Position numbers and translations under genes: made by a program
Part shown: positions 18,152 through 26,734 of the stretch, in pieces
How positions within the stretch are numbered: the stretch's first letter is position 1
Layout: each line of letters starts with the position of its first letter
DNA from: Ferribacterium limneticum
Lineage (GTDB): Bacteria > Pseudomonadota > Gammaproteobacteria > Burkholderiales > Rhodocyclaceae
DNA: 64,000 nucleotides
Reading direction: 5' to 3'
Assembly: GCF_020510565.1 (NCBI RefSeq)
Contig: NZ_CP075189.1
Coordinates: 3,208,501-3,272,500 of the forward strand
The notes under the pieces: generated by a model
Told to the model about the DNA's origin: nothing
What the model saw: the letters and a program-made list of their open reading frames with translations, nothing else
Databases searched by the model: none

Positions 18152-18477
18152 AGACGAAGCCGGTCATCCCGCGCGAGCAAGCCAATCGGGACATTGACGA
18201 AACACTGGCCTATTACCTGAACGAGGGATCGGAGAATGCGGCCCTCGGTTTCATCGATACGCTGGAACAGGCTTACGCGCACATTTCCCGCCACCCGGCC
18301 ACGGGATCGTCTCATTACGCCCACGAACTGAATTTACCCGGCCTGCGTTTCTGGCCGCTTAAACGCTATCCCCACCTCGTTTTCTACGTCGAGCACGAAA
18401 CGCATATTGACGTCTGGCGGGTTCTCAACGCCAGACGCGACATTCCCGCCTGGCTCCAGGAAAATAACGCCCCATGA
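18148..18477 (+). CDS. ParE/RelE-family toxin
   Basis: 109 residues, GTG start within the antitoxin stop. Family marks are IDETLAYYLNEGSENAAL, YAHISRHPATGS, GLRFWPLKRYPHLVFY and a C-terminal VWRVLNARRDIPAWL strand. Relatives poison DNA gyrase (ParE) or cleave mRNA at ribosomes (RelE); I cannot decide which here. Its stop codon overlaps the bioF start (ATGA), so it is translationally linked to a biotin gene, which is unusual for a toxin. Confidence 0.88.
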   Translation: MKTKPVIPREQANRDIDETLAYYLNEGSENAALGFIDTLEQAYAHISRHPATGSSHYAHELNLPGLRFWPLKRYPHLVFYVEHETHIDVWRVLNARRDIPAWLQENNAP

Positions 18478-19649
18478 CCACCTCCCCACTTGAAGACCAC
18501 CTGAACGCCGAACTCGCTGACATCGAAACAGCCGGCCTGACCCGTCGTCGCCGCGTCCTGGAAAGCTCCTGCGGGCGCATTGCCACGGTGAACGGCAAAA
18601 ATGTGCTGAATTTCGCCGCCAACGATTACCTCGGGCTGGCCGGCAATACCGAGATTGCCCGGGCGCTGGCCGATGGCGCGCTGCAATGGGGCGCCGGCAG
18701 CGGTGCCTCGCATCTGGTCAGCGGCCACCTCGCGCCGCACGAAGCGCTGGAAAAGGAAATCGCCGCCTTCACCGGCTTTCCGCGCGCCCTGACCTTCTCC
18801 ACCGGCTACCTGGCCAACCTCGCCGTGACGCCGACCCTGGCCGGGCGCGGCGACGCGGTTTTCGCCGACAAGCTCAACCACGCCTCGCTGATCGATGCCA
18901 TGCAGCAGGCCAAGGCCAACGGCGCCGAGGTCCACCGCTACGCGCACAACGATGTCGCGGCGCTCGAAAAGTTGCTGGCAGCTAGCACAGCAGCCACCAA
19001 GGTCATCGTCACTGACGCCGTGTTCAGCATGGACGGCGACCTCGCCCCGCTGCCGCTCATCTTCGCGCTGGCCGAGCGCTACGACGCCTGGCTGGTAATC
19101 GACGACGCGCACGGCTTTGGCGTTCTCGGTCGCGAAGGCAAGGGCAGCCTCGCCCATTTCAACCTGCCCGCCTCGCCGCGCATTTTGCTTATGGGCACGT
19201 TGGGCAAGGCGGCCGGTGTCGGCGGCGCCTTCGTGGCAGGTTCAGAAACCGCCATCGAATACCTGCTGCAAAAAGGCCGCAGCTACATTTTCACGACGGC
19301 CCAGCCGCCGGCTATCGCCTGCGCGCTGAGCAAGAGCCTGCAATTGATCGAAAACGGCGACGCCTTGCGCGCCAACCTAATGGCCCGCATCAGCCAGTTG
19401 CGCGACGGGCTGGCCGGCCTGCCGCTCAAATTGCTGCCGTCGCTGACCGCCATCCAGCCGCTCATCGTCGGCGAAAACGACGCCGCCGTCGCCCTCGCAA
19501 AAGCCTTGTGGGAGCGCGGCCTGTGGGTGCCAGCCATTCGCCCGCCGACAGTGCCGAAAGGCACGGCGCGCCTGCGCATTTCGGTCTCCGCCGCTCACAC
19601 CGAAGCCGATATCAACCAACTCGTCACCGCCCTCAAGGAACTGGCATGA
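18474..19649 (+). CDS. bioF: 8-amino-7-oxononanoate synthase
   Basis: 391 residues. PLP enzyme condensing pimeloyl-ACP (or -CoA) with L-alanine to give KAPA, the first ring-forming step of biotin synthesis. Marks are LNFAANDYLGLAG near residue 43, GSGASHLVSGH, VTDAVFSMDGDLAPL, VIDDAHGFGVLG and the PLP Lys in MGTLGKAAGVGG near 240. The start lies in the toxin stop codon and the stop overlaps the bioH start. Confidence 0.95.
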   Translation: MTTSPLEDHLNAELADIETAGLTRRRRVLESSCGRIATVNGKNVLNFAANDYLGLAGNTEIARALADGALQWGAGSGASHLVSGHLAPHEALEKEIAAFTGFPRALTFSTGYLANLAVTPTLAGRGDAVFADKLNHASLIDAMQQAKANGAEVHRYAHNDVAALEKLLAASTAATKVIVTDAVFSMDGDLAPLPLIFALAERYDAWLVIDDAHGFGVLGREGKGSLAHFNLPASPRILLMGTLGKAAGVGGAFVAGSETAIEYLLQKGRSYIFTTAQPPAIACALSKSLQLIENGDALRANLMARISQLRDGLAGLPLKLLPSLTAIQPLIVGENDAAVALAKALWERGLWVPAIRPPTVPKGTARLRISVSAAHTEADINQLVTALKELA

Positions 19650-20359
19650 CCGCTCCCCTCATTTTCCTGCCCGGCTGGTGCGTCGGCCGCGGCCCGCTCA
19701 ATGCTACGGTCAACCGGATAAATGGGCAGATTTTCGATTTGCCCGGCTACGGCAACGCGCCGCTGATCAGCGATTTTGATGCCGCCGCCGACGACATCGC
19801 CGCCCGCCTGCAAGCCGGCACGACGCTGGCCGGCTGGTCGCTCGGCGCGCAACTCGCGCTGGCCGTCGCCGCCCGTCATCCGGCCAAGGTCGGCAAGCTC
19901 GTGCTCGTCGCCGGCACGACTTCCTTCGTCCAGCGCGATGGCTGGCCGCACGCCATGCCGCCGGCCACCCTGGCCGAGTTCGCGGCTGGCGTCGCGGCCG
20001 ATGTCGAAGCCATGCTGCCGCGCTTCGTTGGCGGCTTCAACCGTGGCGACGCCCGCGCCAAGGCGGTCACGCTCGAACTCCTCAAACTCGCCGACCCGCG
20101 CCCGTCCGGCGAAGTCCTGGCGACCGGGCTGAACTGGCTGCGCGACATCGACCTGCGCGACCTCGCGCCGCAGGTCAAGGCGCCAACCCTGCTCATCCAC
20201 GGCGCCGCCGATCCGCTCATGCCGCTGGGCGCCGCCGAAGCCCTCGCCGCCCTGATTCCCGGCGCCAAGCTAGCCGTCTTCGACGACTGCGCCCACGCTC
20301 CCTTCATGTCCAGGCCTGACGATTTCGTCGCCACCGTGCACCAATTCCTGAATGACTAG
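19646..20359 (+). CDS. bioH: Pimeloyl-ACP methyl ester carboxylesterase
   Basis: 237 residues, starting in the bioF stop codon. Alpha/beta hydrolase that frees pimeloyl-ACP from its methyl ester after two elongation cycles. The catalytic triad is Ser65 (GWSLGAQ), Asp189 (GAADPL) and His217 (CAHAPF). Residues 20-30 (ATVNRINGQIF) come from a partly degraded copy of the dispersed repeat, lying before the DLPGYG loop; the triad is untouched. It overlaps bioC by 8 nt. Confidence 0.92.
   Translation: MTAPLIFLPGWCVGRGPLNATVNRINGQIFDLPGYGNAPLISDFDAAADDIAARLQAGTTLAGWSLGAQLALAVAARHPAKVGKLVLVAGTTSFVQRDGWPHAMPPATLAEFAAGVAADVEAMLPRFVGGFNRGDARAKAVTLELLKLADPRPSGEVLATGLNWLRDIDLRDLAPQVKAPTLLIHGAADPLMPLGAAEALAALIPGAKLAVFDDCAHAPFMSRPDDFVATVHQFLND
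19703..19736 (+). repeat. Dispersed repeat, copy 5, inside bioH (degraded 3' half)
   Basis: GCTACGGTCAACCGGATAAA then TGGGCAGATTTTCG. The 5' core is exact and the A-tracts are decayed. In frame as ATVNRINGQIF. Confidence 0.65.
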
Positions 20360-21113
20360 GCCCTCCAAGGCGCGCATCCGCGAATCCTTCGAGCGCGCCG
20401 CCCCGACCTACGACAGCGCCGCCGACATCCAGCGCCGCATCTGCACCCAGCTCGCCGAAGGCCTGCCGGCCATCGCCCCGGCCCGCCTGCTCGATGCCGG
20501 CTGCGGCACCGGTTTTGCCCAGGTCGACCTGCTCGCCCGTTTTCCCGATGCCCATGCCGTCGCCCTCGACCTCTCGCCGGCCATGCTCGACCGGGTCGCT
20601 GCGCCATGCTGCCGCATCGCCGGCGATCTCGAACACCTGCCGCTGTCAGATGCCAGCCTCGATCTTTACTGGTCCAGCCTCGCCGTCCAGTGGTGCGATC
20701 TGGCCACCGCACTGCGTGAAGCCCACCGCACGCTGCGCCCGAATGGCCTGGTCGCCCTCGCCAGCCTCGGCCCGGCCACCTTCCACGAGCTGCGCCACGC
20801 CTTCGCCGACGTCGACCACTACCGCCACACGTTGAGTTTTCACAGCCCCGAGGAAATCCGCAAAATCGCCGTCAATCTCGGCTTTGCTACGGTCAACCCG
20901 AAAAAAAGCACAAAAATCGCGCACTACCCGGACTTCAAAACCCTGCTTCGCGCCGTCAAGGCCATCGGCGCCAACCAGCTCGGCAACGGCCGGCGGACCA
21001 GTCTGATGAGCCGCGCCACCTTCCAGCGCGCCGAAGCCGCCTACGAGCAGCTGCGCACCCCGGCCGGCCTGCCGCTGACCTACGACGTGATCTATCTTTA
21101 CGCCAGCAAATGA
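20352..21113 (+). CDS. bioC: Malonyl-ACP O-methyltransferase
   Basis: 253 residues. S-adenosylmethionine methyltransferase that caps malonyl-ACP so that it can prime fatty-acid elongation towards pimelate. The SAM-binding loop is LLDAGCGTGF near residue 47. The segment after it, LDLYWSSLAVQWC, and the C-terminal LRAVKAIGANQLGNGRR are typical of BioC. Residues about 178-190 (ATVNPKKSTKIAH) derive from a copy of the dispersed repeat. The start overlaps the end of bioH; bioD follows 10 nt downstream. Confidence 0.94.
   Translation: MTRPSKARIRESFERAAPTYDSAADIQRRICTQLAEGLPAIAPARLLDAGCGTGFAQVDLLARFPDAHAVALDLSPAMLDRVAAPCCRIAGDLEHLPLSDASLDLYWSSLAVQWCDLATALREAHRTLRPNGLVALASLGPATFHELRHAFADVDHYRHTLSFHSPEEIRKIAVNLGFATVNPKKSTKIAHYPDFKTLLRAVKAIGANQLGNGRRTSLMSRATFQRAEAAYEQLRTPAGLPLTYDVIYLYASK
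20885..20920 (+). repeat. Dispersed repeat, copy 6, inside bioC
   Basis: TGCTACGGTCAACCCGAAAA then AAAGCACAAAAATCG, in frame as ATVNPKKSTKI. Confidence 0.8.
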
Positions 21114-21123
21114 GCGCCCGAAA

Positions 21124-21789
21124 ATGAGCCCCGCCTATTTCCTGACCGGCACCGACACCGAAATCGGCAAGACCTTCATCACCTGCGCCCTGCTCCACCG
21201 GGCCGGGCTGGACGGCCTCAAAGCCGTAGGACTCAAGCCCATCGCCGCCGGCACCGATGGCGCCGGGCTCAATGACGATGTCGAAGCGATCCGTGCCGCC
21301 AGCAACGTCGAACTGCCGCGCCAGATCATCAACCCCTATTGCTTCAAGCCCGCCGTCGCCCCGCACATCGCCGCGGCAGAAGCCGGCGTGAGCATCGAGT
21401 TCGGGCCAATCAGGGCGAGTTGCGACGCGGCCCGGCAGCAGGCCGATCTGGTCATCGTCGAAGGCGTCGGTGGATTTTGTGTGCCGTTAAGCGGCGAGCA
21501 GAGCACCGCCGACCTCGCCGTCAACCTCGGCTTGCCGGTCATCCTCGTCGTCGGCATGCGTCTCGGCTGCATCAACCACGCGCTGCTCACGGCCGAAGCC
21601 ATCACCGCCCGCGGCCTGAAGCTGGCTGGCTGGGTCGCCAACCGTATCGACCCGATGATGTCCCGCTTTGAAGAAAATTTGGCAACGCTGCAAACCTTGC
21701 TGCCGGCCCCCTTGCTCGGCGTCGTGCCGCACGGGCCGCAAGGCGGAGCCCATGGCGCCGCCGCCTTCCTCAAACTACCCGGCGCTTAA
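21124..21789 (+). CDS. bioD: Dethiobiotin synthetase
   Basis: 221 residues. ATP-dependent ring closure of DAPA with CO2 to dethiobiotin. The P-loop is GTDTEIGKTF at residues 8-17. The EGVGGFCVPL segment near 117 and the NRIDP segment near 177 are characteristic of the family. It is the last gene of the cluster; bioB is not in this window. Its 3' end overlaps the convergent HPt gene by 15 nt. Confidence 0.94.
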   Translation: MSPAYFLTGTDTEIGKTFITCALLHRAGLDGLKAVGLKPIAAGTDGAGLNDDVEAIRAASNVELPRQIINPYCFKPAVAPHIAAAEAGVSIEFGPIRASCDAARQQADLVIVEGVGGFCVPLSGEQSTADLAVNLGLPVILVVGMRLGCINHALLTAEAITARGLKLAGWVANRIDPMMSRFEENLATLQTLLPAPLLGVVPHGPQGGAHGAAAFLKLPGA

Positions 21790-22125
21790 AACCGCCGCAA
21801 TTTCCCGCAGGCGCTGCTGCAGTCCGGCCACTGCCTCGGCCTGATCGGCGATCAGCCCATCCCGCGCCCGCAGTTCGACAACACAGGCCTCGGCCGCTCC
21901 GGTCTCATCGGAAAACGTTGCCAGCAAGCCTTTGACCGTGTGGGCCTCGCGGCGCAGCACGGCAGGATCGCCGGACGCCAGGGCAGTGGCCAAGGCCGCG
22001 CAATTGTTGTCGACATCCTGCACGAACATGTCGACCATCATCGTGAAAATTTCTTCGTCACCGCCCAGACGGTCGAGAATCGACGCCTTGTCCAACACGA
22101 AAGCCCCTGCCATATTCTTCTCCAT
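21775..22125 (-). CDS. HPt (histidine phosphotransfer) domain protein
   Basis: 116 residues. The start chosen is the Met of MEKNMAGAF; a second Met four residues later is possible. A four-helix HPt domain with the phospho-accepting His in REAHTVKGLLATF (near residue 60). It should shuttle phosphate between a hybrid kinase and a response regulator. It lies just downstream of a REC-HD-GYP gene on the same strand, so these two are likely partners. Confidence 0.85.
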   Translation of the reverse strand: MEKNMAGAFVLDKASILDRLGGDEEIFTMMVDMFVQDVDNNCAALATALASGDPAVLRREAHTVKGLLATFSDETGAAEACVVELRARDGLIADQAEAVAGLQQRLREIAAVLSAG

Positions 22126-22166
22126 GCAGGCCGCCTGCCGAAACAGGAAATCGGCTGAAATCAAAT

Positions 22167-23219
22167 TCAGATCTGCGGCATCTCTTCGTCGCGGAAGCGC
22201 TGGCGGATATCGAGCACATGCTCCCAACCGGCCAGGAAAGCCTCGACACACATCGGATCGAAATGCTTGCCGCGCCCGTCTTCAAGAAACTTGCAGGCAT
22301 CGTCCAGCGACCACGCCCGCTTGTAGGGACGCTCCGAAGTCAGCGCGTCGAATACGTCGGCCACCGCCACGATGCGGCCGAACAGGGGAATCTGGTGCCC
22401 TTTGAGGCCATACGGGTAGCCCGTGCCATCGTATTTCTCGTGATGCGAGATCGCCACCTCGGCCCCGGCCTGAATGACTTCCGAACGACTGTCCTTGAGC
22501 AGCTCCTGGCCCAGCCGCGAATGCCCCTTCATGACCTCGAACTCTTCTGGCGTCAGCTTGCCGGGCTTGAGCAGGATGTAGTCGGGAATGCCAATCTTGC
22601 CGACGTCGTGCATCGGCGCCGCTTCGAGGATGAGCTTCTGCTGGGCAAGGCTCAGATCAAGGCCGAGGGCGATGATCTGCGAATAATGCGCCATGCGCTG
22701 GATGTGGGCACCGGTTTCCGGATCGCGGAATTCGGCCGCCCGCGAGATGCGGAAAATGAGTTCCTTCTCGCGATCGCGGATTTCAGCAGTACGCTCCTCG
22801 ACCAGCGAACTCAGATGCTCGGCGCGGTCGGCAAGGTACTTCTGCCCGGTTCGCAGCGCCAGCATGTTGCGGACGCGAGCTGAAAATTCGACACGGTCGA
22901 TCGGCTTGGTCAGGAAATCGTTGGCACCGCCAAGGAGCGCATCGTAACGAATGTCCTTCTGGTCGTTGGCGGTAATCATCAGCACCGGAATCTCGGTGCG
23001 ACCATGCAGCGCACGGAAAGCACTGATGAACTTGAGGCCGTCCATGTCCGGCATCATGTAATCGACAATGACCAGATCCGGCACGTTGCTGCGGCACCAC
23101 TCGAGCGCCGCCAGGGGATGATCGAACAAGGTCGGGCTGCAGTCGCCCAGTTTGAGAACCAGCGCCTTGATCAGCGTCAGGTTGATGTCGCTGTCATCGA
23201 TGATCAGGACGTTGTGCAT
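22167..23219 (-). CDS. Response regulator with HD-GYP output domain
   Basis: 350 residues. The receiver domain covers residues 1-120, with phospho-acceptor Asp53 in IVDYMMPD and conserved Lys in LTKPIDR. A coiled-coil linker (135-160) leads to an HD-GYP domain with HDVGKIGIP near 205, ISHHEKYDGTGYP near 260 and a VADVFDALTSERPYKRAW tail. All expected metal ligands are seen, so it should degrade cyclic di-GMP when phosphorylated. The start is the Met of MHNVLIIDD; sequence upstream of it overlaps the divergent yciB gene and is not coding. Confidence 0.92.
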   Translation of the reverse strand: MHNVLIIDDSDINLTLIKALVLKLGDCSPTLFDHPLAALEWCRSNVPDLVIVDYMMPDMDGLKFISAFRALHGRTEIPVLMITANDQKDIRYDALLGGANDFLTKPIDRVEFSARVRNMLALRTGQKYLADRAEHLSSLVEERTAEIRDREKELIFRISRAAEFRDPETGAHIQRMAHYSQIIALGLDLSLAQQKLILEAAPMHDVGKIGIPDYILLKPGKLTPEEFEVMKGHSRLGQELLKDSRSEVIQAGAEVAISHHEKYDGTGYPYGLKGHQIPLFGRIVAVADVFDALTSERPYKRAWSLDDACKFLEDGRGKHFDPMCVEAFLAGWEHVLDIRQRFRDEEMPQI

Positions 23220-23271
23220 GAACTCCCCTGCTTGCCGGATAGTTGTTTTCCGCAGTATATAATGCCCCGCC

Positions 23272-23880
23272 ATGAAACTGCTCTTCGACCTCTTCCCCGT
23301 CATTCTCTTTTTCGCCACTTTCAAATATGCGGAAAAGAGCCCTGAACTCGCGGCCAGCTGGATGGGCTCGCTGCTCGGCTTCGTCCCCGACGACGTCAAG
23401 CTGGCGCCGATCCTGCTCGCCACCGTTGTCGTCATCGCGGCCACCGTCGCCCAGATCATCTGGGTGCATTTCCGCCACGGCAAAGTCGACAAGATGCTCT
23501 GGGTCAGCCTCGTTCTCGTCGTCGTCTTCGGCGGCATGACCCTGGCCTTCCAGAACGAAGCATTCATCAAGTGGAAGCCGACCATCCTGTACTGGGTATT
23601 CGCCGGCAGCATGGCTTTCAGCGCCTATGTGCTCAAGAAAAACGCCATCAAGGCCATGCTCGGCGAGCAGCTGACGCTGCCAGAGCCGGTCTGGGCCAAG
23701 GTCAATCTGTCGTGGATCGCCTTTTTCCTGGTCATGGGCGCCGTCAATTTGATCGTCGCCTTCAATTTCTCGACCGATACTTGGGTCAATTTCAAACTGT
23801 TCGGCGGCATGGGCCTGATGCTCGTCTTCGTCCTCGGCCAGGGGATGCTGCTTTCAAAATATGTTGAGGAAGAAAAGTAA
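23272..23880 (+). CDS. yciB: Inner membrane septation protein YciB/IspZ
   Basis: 202 residues with five or six hydrophobic segments. It matches the intracellular-septation protein A family ([20 protein letters not shown] at the N-terminus, [24 protein letters not shown] in the middle). In E. coli it helps envelope synthesis at the septum. The stop overlaps the YciI start (TAATG), first gene of a yciB-yciI-bolA-ppiC unit. Confidence 0.94.
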   Translation: MKLLFDLFPVILFFATFKYAEKSPELAASWMGSLLGFVPDDVKLAPILLATVVVIAATVAQIIWVHFRHGKVDKMLWVSLVLVVVFGGMTLAFQNEAFIKWKPTILYWVFAGSMAFSAYVLKKNAIKAMLGEQLTLPEPVWAKVNLSWIAFFLVMGAVNLIVAFNFSTDTWVNFKLFGGMGLMLVFVLGQGMLLSKYVEEEK

Positions 23881-24182
23881 TGCTCTACGCCATCATCGCT
23901 GAAGACAAAGCCGGTACGCTCGACCAGCGCATGGCCGCCCGCCCCGCCCACGTCGAGCGCCTGCAGGCCTTGCAGGCCGAAGGTCGCCTGATCCTGGCCG
24001 GTCCCTGCCCGGCCATCGACTCGCCGGACCCTGGCCCGGCCGGCTTTTCGGGAAGCATCATCATCGCCGAGTTCGCCTCGCTTGAAGCTGCCCGGACCTG
24101 GGCCGATGTCGACCCCTACATCGCCGCCGGCGTCTATGAAAAGGTTGTCATCAAGCCGTTCAAGAAGGTTTTGCCGGCGTGA
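23880..24182 (+). CDS. YciI family protein
   Basis: 100 residues. Ferredoxin-like fold family with the conserved His in [11 protein letters not shown] and Asp in [13 protein letters not shown]. The catalytic role is unknown. Cotranslated with yciB and bolA by overlapping codons. Confidence 0.92.
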   Translation: MLYAIIAEDKAGTLDQRMAARPAHVERLQALQAEGRLILAGPCPAIDSPDPGPAGFSGSIIIAEFASLEAARTWADVDPYIAAGVYEKVVIKPFKKVLPA

Positions 24183-24445
24183 GTGCCGGGACTGTTGAGT
24201 TGCTGCGCCAGAGACTGGCCGTGCTGCAACCGGATTCCATCGCCATCATCGACAATTCGCACCGCCACGCCGGCCATGCCGGTGCGCGCGACGGCGGACA
24301 CTACCAGTTACAAATTGTTGCACAGGCATTCGCCGGTAAAAGTACCATGGCCCGTCATCGCATGATTTATGATGCTGCTGGTGACTTGATGCGCGGCAGG
24401 ATTCATGCGCTCAGCATTCGCGCCGAAGTACCCGGCGAAGTATAA
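24179..24445 (+). CDS. bolA: BolA family protein
   Basis: 88 residues from a GTG inside the yciI stop. The BolA fold is marked by [11 protein letters not shown] near residue 24 and the helix [12 protein letters not shown]. Family members pair with monothiol glutaredoxins and take part in iron-sulfur handling or regulation. Confidence 0.9.
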   Translation: MSAGTVELLRQRLAVLQPDSIAIIDNSHRHAGHAGARDGGHYQLQIVAQAFAGKSTMARHRMIYDAAGDLMRGRIHALSIRAEVPGEV

Positions 24446-24479
24446 TTTTTCGATATTCCCTTCACCCAAGGATAGATAC

Positions 24480-25271
24480 ATGCTCAAGCTCTCCCGTCTG
24501 GCCGCTCTGCTTATCGCCGGCGCCATCGTTTCTGCCCCGGCTTTTGCTGCCGAGAAGGGCAAGGCCTTTGCCACCGTCAACGGCCAGCCGATTTCCCAAA
24601 GCGTCTATGACGCTTTCGTCACCGAACAGAAGGCCCAGGGCGCTCCGGATTCGCCGGAACTGAAAAACGCCGTCAAGGAAGAGCTTGTGCGTCGCGAAAT
24701 CCTCGCCCAGGAAGCCAAGAAGAAAGGCCTCGACAAGTCGGCCAACATCCAGGGCCAGATCGAACTCGCCAAGCAAGCCGTGTTGATCCGCGCCTACCTG
24801 ACCGACTACGTCAAGGCCAACCCGATCAGCGAAGCCCAGCTCAAGGCCGAGTACGAACTGATCAAGACCAACCTCGGCGCCACCGAATACAAGGCCCGTC
24901 ACGTGCTGGTCGAGAAGGAAGACGACGCCAAGGCGATCATCGCCAAGCTGGAGAAGGGCGAGAAATTCTCCGAGCTGGCCAAGGTATCCAAGGATCCGGG
25001 TTCCAAGGACAAGGGCGGCGAACTCGGCTGGAGCTCCCCGAACGCCTACGTCAAGCCGTTTGGCGAAGCGCTGGGTAAGCTCAAGAAGGGCGAATACACC
25101 AAGGCACCGGTCAAGTCCGACTTCGGCTACCACGTCATCCAGCTCGACGACTCGCGTCCGATGACCCCGCCTCCGTTCGATCAGGTCAAGCCGCAACTGC
25201 AGCAGCGCGCCGGCCAGCAGCAGGTTGAAAACCTGGTCAAGGAACTACGCGGCAAGGCCAAGGTCGACTAA
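24480..25271 (+). CDS. Periplasmic parvulin-type peptidyl-prolyl isomerase
   Basis: 263 residues. A signal peptide (MLKLSRLAALLIAGAIVSAPAFA) is followed by a helical SurA-N-like chaperone region (30-125) and one parvulin domain (about 132-235; KARHVLVEKEDDA, GGELGWSSPNAYV, FGYHVIQLDD). It should help fold outer-membrane proteins. The start has AAGGAT 6 nt upstream. A strong terminator follows. Confidence 0.92.
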   Translation: MLKLSRLAALLIAGAIVSAPAFAAEKGKAFATVNGQPISQSVYDAFVTEQKAQGAPDSPELKNAVKEELVRREILAQEAKKKGLDKSANIQGQIELAKQAVLIRAYLTDYVKANPISEAQLKAEYELIKTNLGATEYKARHVLVEKEDDAKAIIAKLEKGEKFSELAKVSKDPGSKDKGGELGWSSPNAYVKPFGEALGKLKKGEYTKAPVKSDFGYHVIQLDDSRPMTPPPFDQVKPQLQQRAGQQQVENLVKELRGKAKVD

Positions 25272-25288
25272 ACCTTCGCCGAGCATGC

Positions 25289-25319
25289 GAAAATGCCCAC
25301 CCTGCGGTGGGCATTTTTG
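25289..25319 (+). terminator. Rho-independent terminator after ppiC-like gene
   Basis: ATGCCCACC-CTGC-GGTGGGCAT with flanking A and T runs, ending in TTTTTG. It closes the yciB-yciI-bolA-ppiC unit. Confidence 0.9.
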
Positions 25320-25335
25320 TTTGTGGGAGACGAGT

Positions 25336-26655
25336 GTGTTCAACAGCCTGAAAAAACTGTTCAGCGGAAAATCCGGGCCAGCCGACGCGACCCAGCCCAC
25401 CCCGGTAGCGCAAACGACCGCCGCCGCGACCCAGTTTCTTCGCCGCGAAGCCGTTTTTGACCGCAACAATCGCCTGTCCGGTCACGTTTTCACGCTGCAG
25501 GAATCGACAATGCTGGCCGAGGCTGACGATGCCCGCCAGCGCAGCTTTGACGAAACTCTGCTCGATACGCTGAACACCAGCACCGACGCCTGGAATACCA
25601 GCCTCGCCTTCATTCCGCTCAGTTCCGCCAGCCTCGATCTGGCTGCGGTCGACCGCCTGAAAACGACGAATATCGTCCTTGTCCTCCAGTTGGCCGCCGA
25701 TGCCGAAGCGGACATCGTAGGCGAGGCAATCGACCGGCTGCACGAGCGCGGCATCCAGATCGGCGTATTCCGCCAGCCGAAGAACCCGGCGTTCGCCAAG
25801 GTCATCCATCTGGCCGACTATGCAGCCATCGATATCGGCGCCAACGAAGCCGATACCGCCCGCGACTTTTCCGCTGCGGTCCGGGCCAGTGCGGGAGAAC
25901 GCCCCAAGAAGCTGCTGGCCTGCAATGTCGAAACGCTCGACGACCTGCGCTTCTGCCAGCAGTGGCATTTCGACAATTTCCACGGAAAATTCGCCAGCTC
26001 GGATTCGGGCGTTCGTTCGGATAACAGCGGCGATCCGCACAAGGCGCTACTGCTCAACATCATGCGCCTGGTCCAGGGCGATGCCGAGACGGCCGAGATT
26101 GCAGCGGCGATGAAGCAGGACCCGCTGCTCAGTTTCCGCATCCTGCGCTACCTGAACTCCCCGGCCCTCGGCCTGAGCAATCGTATCGACTCGCTGGCGC
26201 AGGCACTGGTCATTCTCGGCCGCCAGCGCCTGACCCGCTGGCTCTCGGTGCTGCTTTTTTCGGTGCGTGACCCGCATTTCGGCGACTGGCTGCTGGTCGA
26301 GAATGCACTGACCCGTGGCCGATTGATGGAGGTACTCGGCGAACAGTCGATGCCGGGCGTCGCGCATGACCCGCTGTTCCTGACCGGAATTTTTTCCTGC
26401 CTCGGCGAATTGCTGCATCGGCCGCTGGCCGAAACACTCAACGACATGCTGCTCGCCGATGACATCAGGAACGCGCTGCTTGAACGCAGCGGCCCTTATG
26501 CCCCACTGCTGGCGGTGGCCGAAGCGTGTGAGGATTTCGATCTGCCACGCATGAAAACTACGGCGCAGGAAGCCGGCGTCGACCCGGCCACGGTCAACCG
26601 CGCCCTGCTCGCCGCCACGGCCTGGGCCAGCGAAGTCACCGAATACTGGGAATAA
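25336..26655 (+). CDS. HDOD domain signalling protein
   Basis: 439 residues, GTG start with GGGAGA 6 nt upstream. The N-terminal half (residues 30-210) resembles a degenerate EAL domain as in YuxH proteins: FLRREAVFDRNNRLSGHVF and a later IDIGANEAD, without the EAL motif. The C-terminal half is an HDOD domain (IAAAMKQDPLLSFRILRYLNSPALGL, LGRQRLTRWLSVLLF) lacking the HD metal residues. It is probably a non-catalytic signalling scaffold. Confidence 0.88.
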   Translation: MFNSLKKLFSGKSGPADATQPTPVAQTTAAATQFLRREAVFDRNNRLSGHVFTLQESTMLAEADDARQRSFDETLLDTLNTSTDAWNTSLAFIPLSSASLDLAAVDRLKTTNIVLVLQLAADAEADIVGEAIDRLHERGIQIGVFRQPKNPAFAKVIHLADYAAIDIGANEADTARDFSAAVRASAGERPKKLLACNVETLDDLRFCQQWHFDNFHGKFASSDSGVRSDNSGDPHKALLLNIMRLVQGDAETAEIAAAMKQDPLLSFRILRYLNSPALGLSNRIDSLAQALVILGRQRLTRWLSVLLFSVRDPHFGDWLLVENALTRGRLMEVLGEQSMPGVAHDPLFLTGIFSCLGELLHRPLAETLNDMLLADDIRNALLERSGPYAPLLAVAEACEDFDLPRMKTTAQEAGVDPATVNRALLAATAWASEVTEYWE

Positions 26656-26734
26656 GCCGGCCAGCCTGAATTTCGCCGGAAAACTTGATGCAGGTTGAGG
26701 CCGGAATTTGTCGGCGGTGGCTAAATCCGCTGCA

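Noticed and set aside
26580..26615. Another possible repeat copy (GCCACGGTCAACCGC) at the end of the HDOD gene
   Set aside because: Only the first 14 bases match, the A-tracts are absent and the residues continue a normal helix.
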